From contig JACKFM010000001.1 in NCBI GenBank assembly GCA_020632475.1, positions 310,001 to 374,000 on the forward strand: 64,000 bases of DNA, read 5' to 3'. Below, one piece after another: positions 63,063-64,000 of the stretch. Origin of the DNA: Candidatus Omnitrophota bacterium (lineage in GTDB: Bacteria; Omnitrophota; Omnitrophia; Omnitrophales; Aquincolibacteriaceae). Every line of letters starts with the position of its first letter. The first letter of the stretch is position 1. The notes under the pieces were generated by a model, which saw only the letters and a list, made by a program, of their open reading frames with translations, searched no databases and had not been told where the DNA came from. A program made the translations under genes and the position numbers.

Positions 63063-64000
63063 ATGAAAGTCAATTGGACATCATTTTTAGGGCTAGACCG
63101 TAAAGGGCGTTTTGTTCTCGGGGTTGATCAGGGAACATTTGCTATCCGGTATGTCCTTTATGACCGAATCAAAAGACAGATTAGCCGTTATGGGTCTTTT
63201 TTTCTCGACGACTCAAAAAAAGAAAACGAAAGAATACACCCAACCATTTTCCTGAAAGAAATCTCCAAAATTATCTCCAAGAAAAATCTAAGAAATCTTG
63301 TCATTCATGTCCAGGGGGCTTCCGCTTTAACCGGGTGCCTGACGATTCCGGATGAAACGGACAAAACCTATGCCGTTCAGACCGCCTTGAAAAAAGAACT
63401 GCCGGCAAAGATCGAGCATTATTCTTTTTTTTGTCAGGAGGCCGTACGTCTGGCCGGCAATCACCGCACAGATAAAGAGAAACCCAAAACGCCGGCAGAT
63501 ACGATTTATACTTATGCGGCCGTGCCTCAGGAGATGGCCGCTCAAATCGTTGAGCAGTTTAATGGTATTTTTGGTACGGTTCCGGAGATGACCGTTCAGG
63601 GCTATGCCCAGGAAGAACTGATCAAACTGGCGGAGAGTGACCATTCTGCTCAGGGGACAGTTGCTCTCATCCATGCCGGCCGCAGCATTACCAGCATTTC
63701 TTTTTTTAAAAAGGGTGTGCTGGTCTATGTCCGAGAAATCCCTCTGGCCGGGCAGGACATCACCCGTGCTATTTTGATCAGCTGCATTAAACCCAAAGGA
63801 GGGCAAAAGGGGTCGGATCTCGGTTTTGCCGAAAAATTGAAAACAGCAGGCCGTATTCCCTTGAATGAAAATGTAACTTCTGTTTCCAGAGAGGCGGAGT
63901 GGGATGAGACGGTGCTGCGTGAGCAATTTTCAAAGCACCAGGATATGACCTTGACGGAAGAACAGAATTTTCATCTTTTTAAAGCCGTCAGAGGTGTTTT
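63063..64000 (+). CDS. pilM: PilM-like actin-fold pilus assembly protein (3' end outside window)
   Basis: Open from the ATG at 63063 through base 64000 (312 codons) with no stop. Near the N terminus, FVLGVDQGTFAIRYV is the phosphate-1 loop of an actin-like ATPase. Later, VALIHAGRSITSISFFKKG and the following VREIPLAGQDITRAI match the PilM pattern (Gly-rich phosphate-2 loop, then REI-GG-DIT). PilM is cytoplasmic and links PilN to the motor. No ribosome site is obvious. The next genes (pilN, pilO) would lie beyond the window. Confidence 0.82.
   Translation, partial: MKVNWTSFLGLDRKGRFVLGVDQGTFAIRYVLYDRIKRQISRYGSFFLDDSKKENERIHPTIFLKEISKIISKKNLRNLVIHVQGASALTGCLTIPDETDKTYAVQTALKKELPAKIEHYSFFCQEAVRLAGNHRTDKEKPKTPADTIYTYAAVPQEMAAQIVEQFNGIFGTVPEMTVQGYAQEELIKLAESDHSAQGTVALIHAGRSITSISFFKKGVLVYVREIPLAGQDITRAILISCIKPKGGQKGSDLGFAEKLKTAGRIPLNENVTSVSREAEWDETVLREQFSKHQDMTLTEEQNFHLFKAVRGV

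Overview
The window looks like chromosome of a Gram-negative, uncultured-type bacterium. My best guess is a member of the Omnitrophota (Candidatus Omnitrophica) or a close PVC-side relative. The reasons are a single 16.2 kb open reading frame coding for 5401 residues, an exosortase-associated small protein (TIGR04073-like), outer-membrane systems (TolC, RND, ExbB/ExbD), a type IV pilus/type II secretion-like cluster and the standard genetic code. The assignment is inference. I see no rRNA, tRNA, CRISPR array, integrase or transposase.

Layout. 1-2118 is the 3' part of a large protein with an 'ELR' motif and a repeat-rich linker. 2338-7368 holds an LpqC-like esterase and a sugar-modification group: an extended SDR with an N-terminal ribbon-helix-helix domain, a cupin, a short-chain reductase and a sugar C-methyltransferase-like protein. 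7654-23859 is the giant gene. It has a signal-like N terminus, then ChaN-like, transmembrane, GGDEF-like, CheR-like, complete GlnD-like (NT-HD-ACT-ACT) and HExxH domains, followed by about 2000 unrecognised residues. 24064-25221 is a glycosyltransferase. 25494-35527 is a pyruvate-centred block: a 1159-aa protein that may be a PPi-type PEP carboxykinase, a lipoate ligase-like protein, and pyruvate dehydrogenase E1, E2 and E3.

35535-44178 is mixed housekeeping: DedA, a D-2-hydroxyacid dehydrogenase, a BolA and CGFS-glutaredoxin pair, a phosphoesterase, an AI-2E-type permease, a secreted phosphatase, folK/folB, an RlmD/TrmA-like methyltransferase, trmB and a pseudouridine synthase. 44279-49424 is a MarR, TolC, RND operon without a periplasmic adaptor. 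49426-55391 (minus strand) is an ExbB, ExbD, TPR, VWA operon followed by a small orphan gene. 55511-56317 has queF and a secreted coiled-coil protein. 56442-64000 is a pilin and pseudopilin cluster with the assembly ATPase, platform protein, major pilin and the start of PilM.

The most unusual signals are these. (1) The giant ORF is assembled from recognisable intracellular signalling-enzyme modules with a recurring [K/R/H]-x-E-L-R motif between them. (2) Several unrelated DNA repeat families sit in frame inside long genes at linker positions, and members of some families also occur between genes. (3) The RHH-SDR fusion gene lies behind a near-consensus promoter carrying two copies of an 8-bp palindrome, which suggests self-control.
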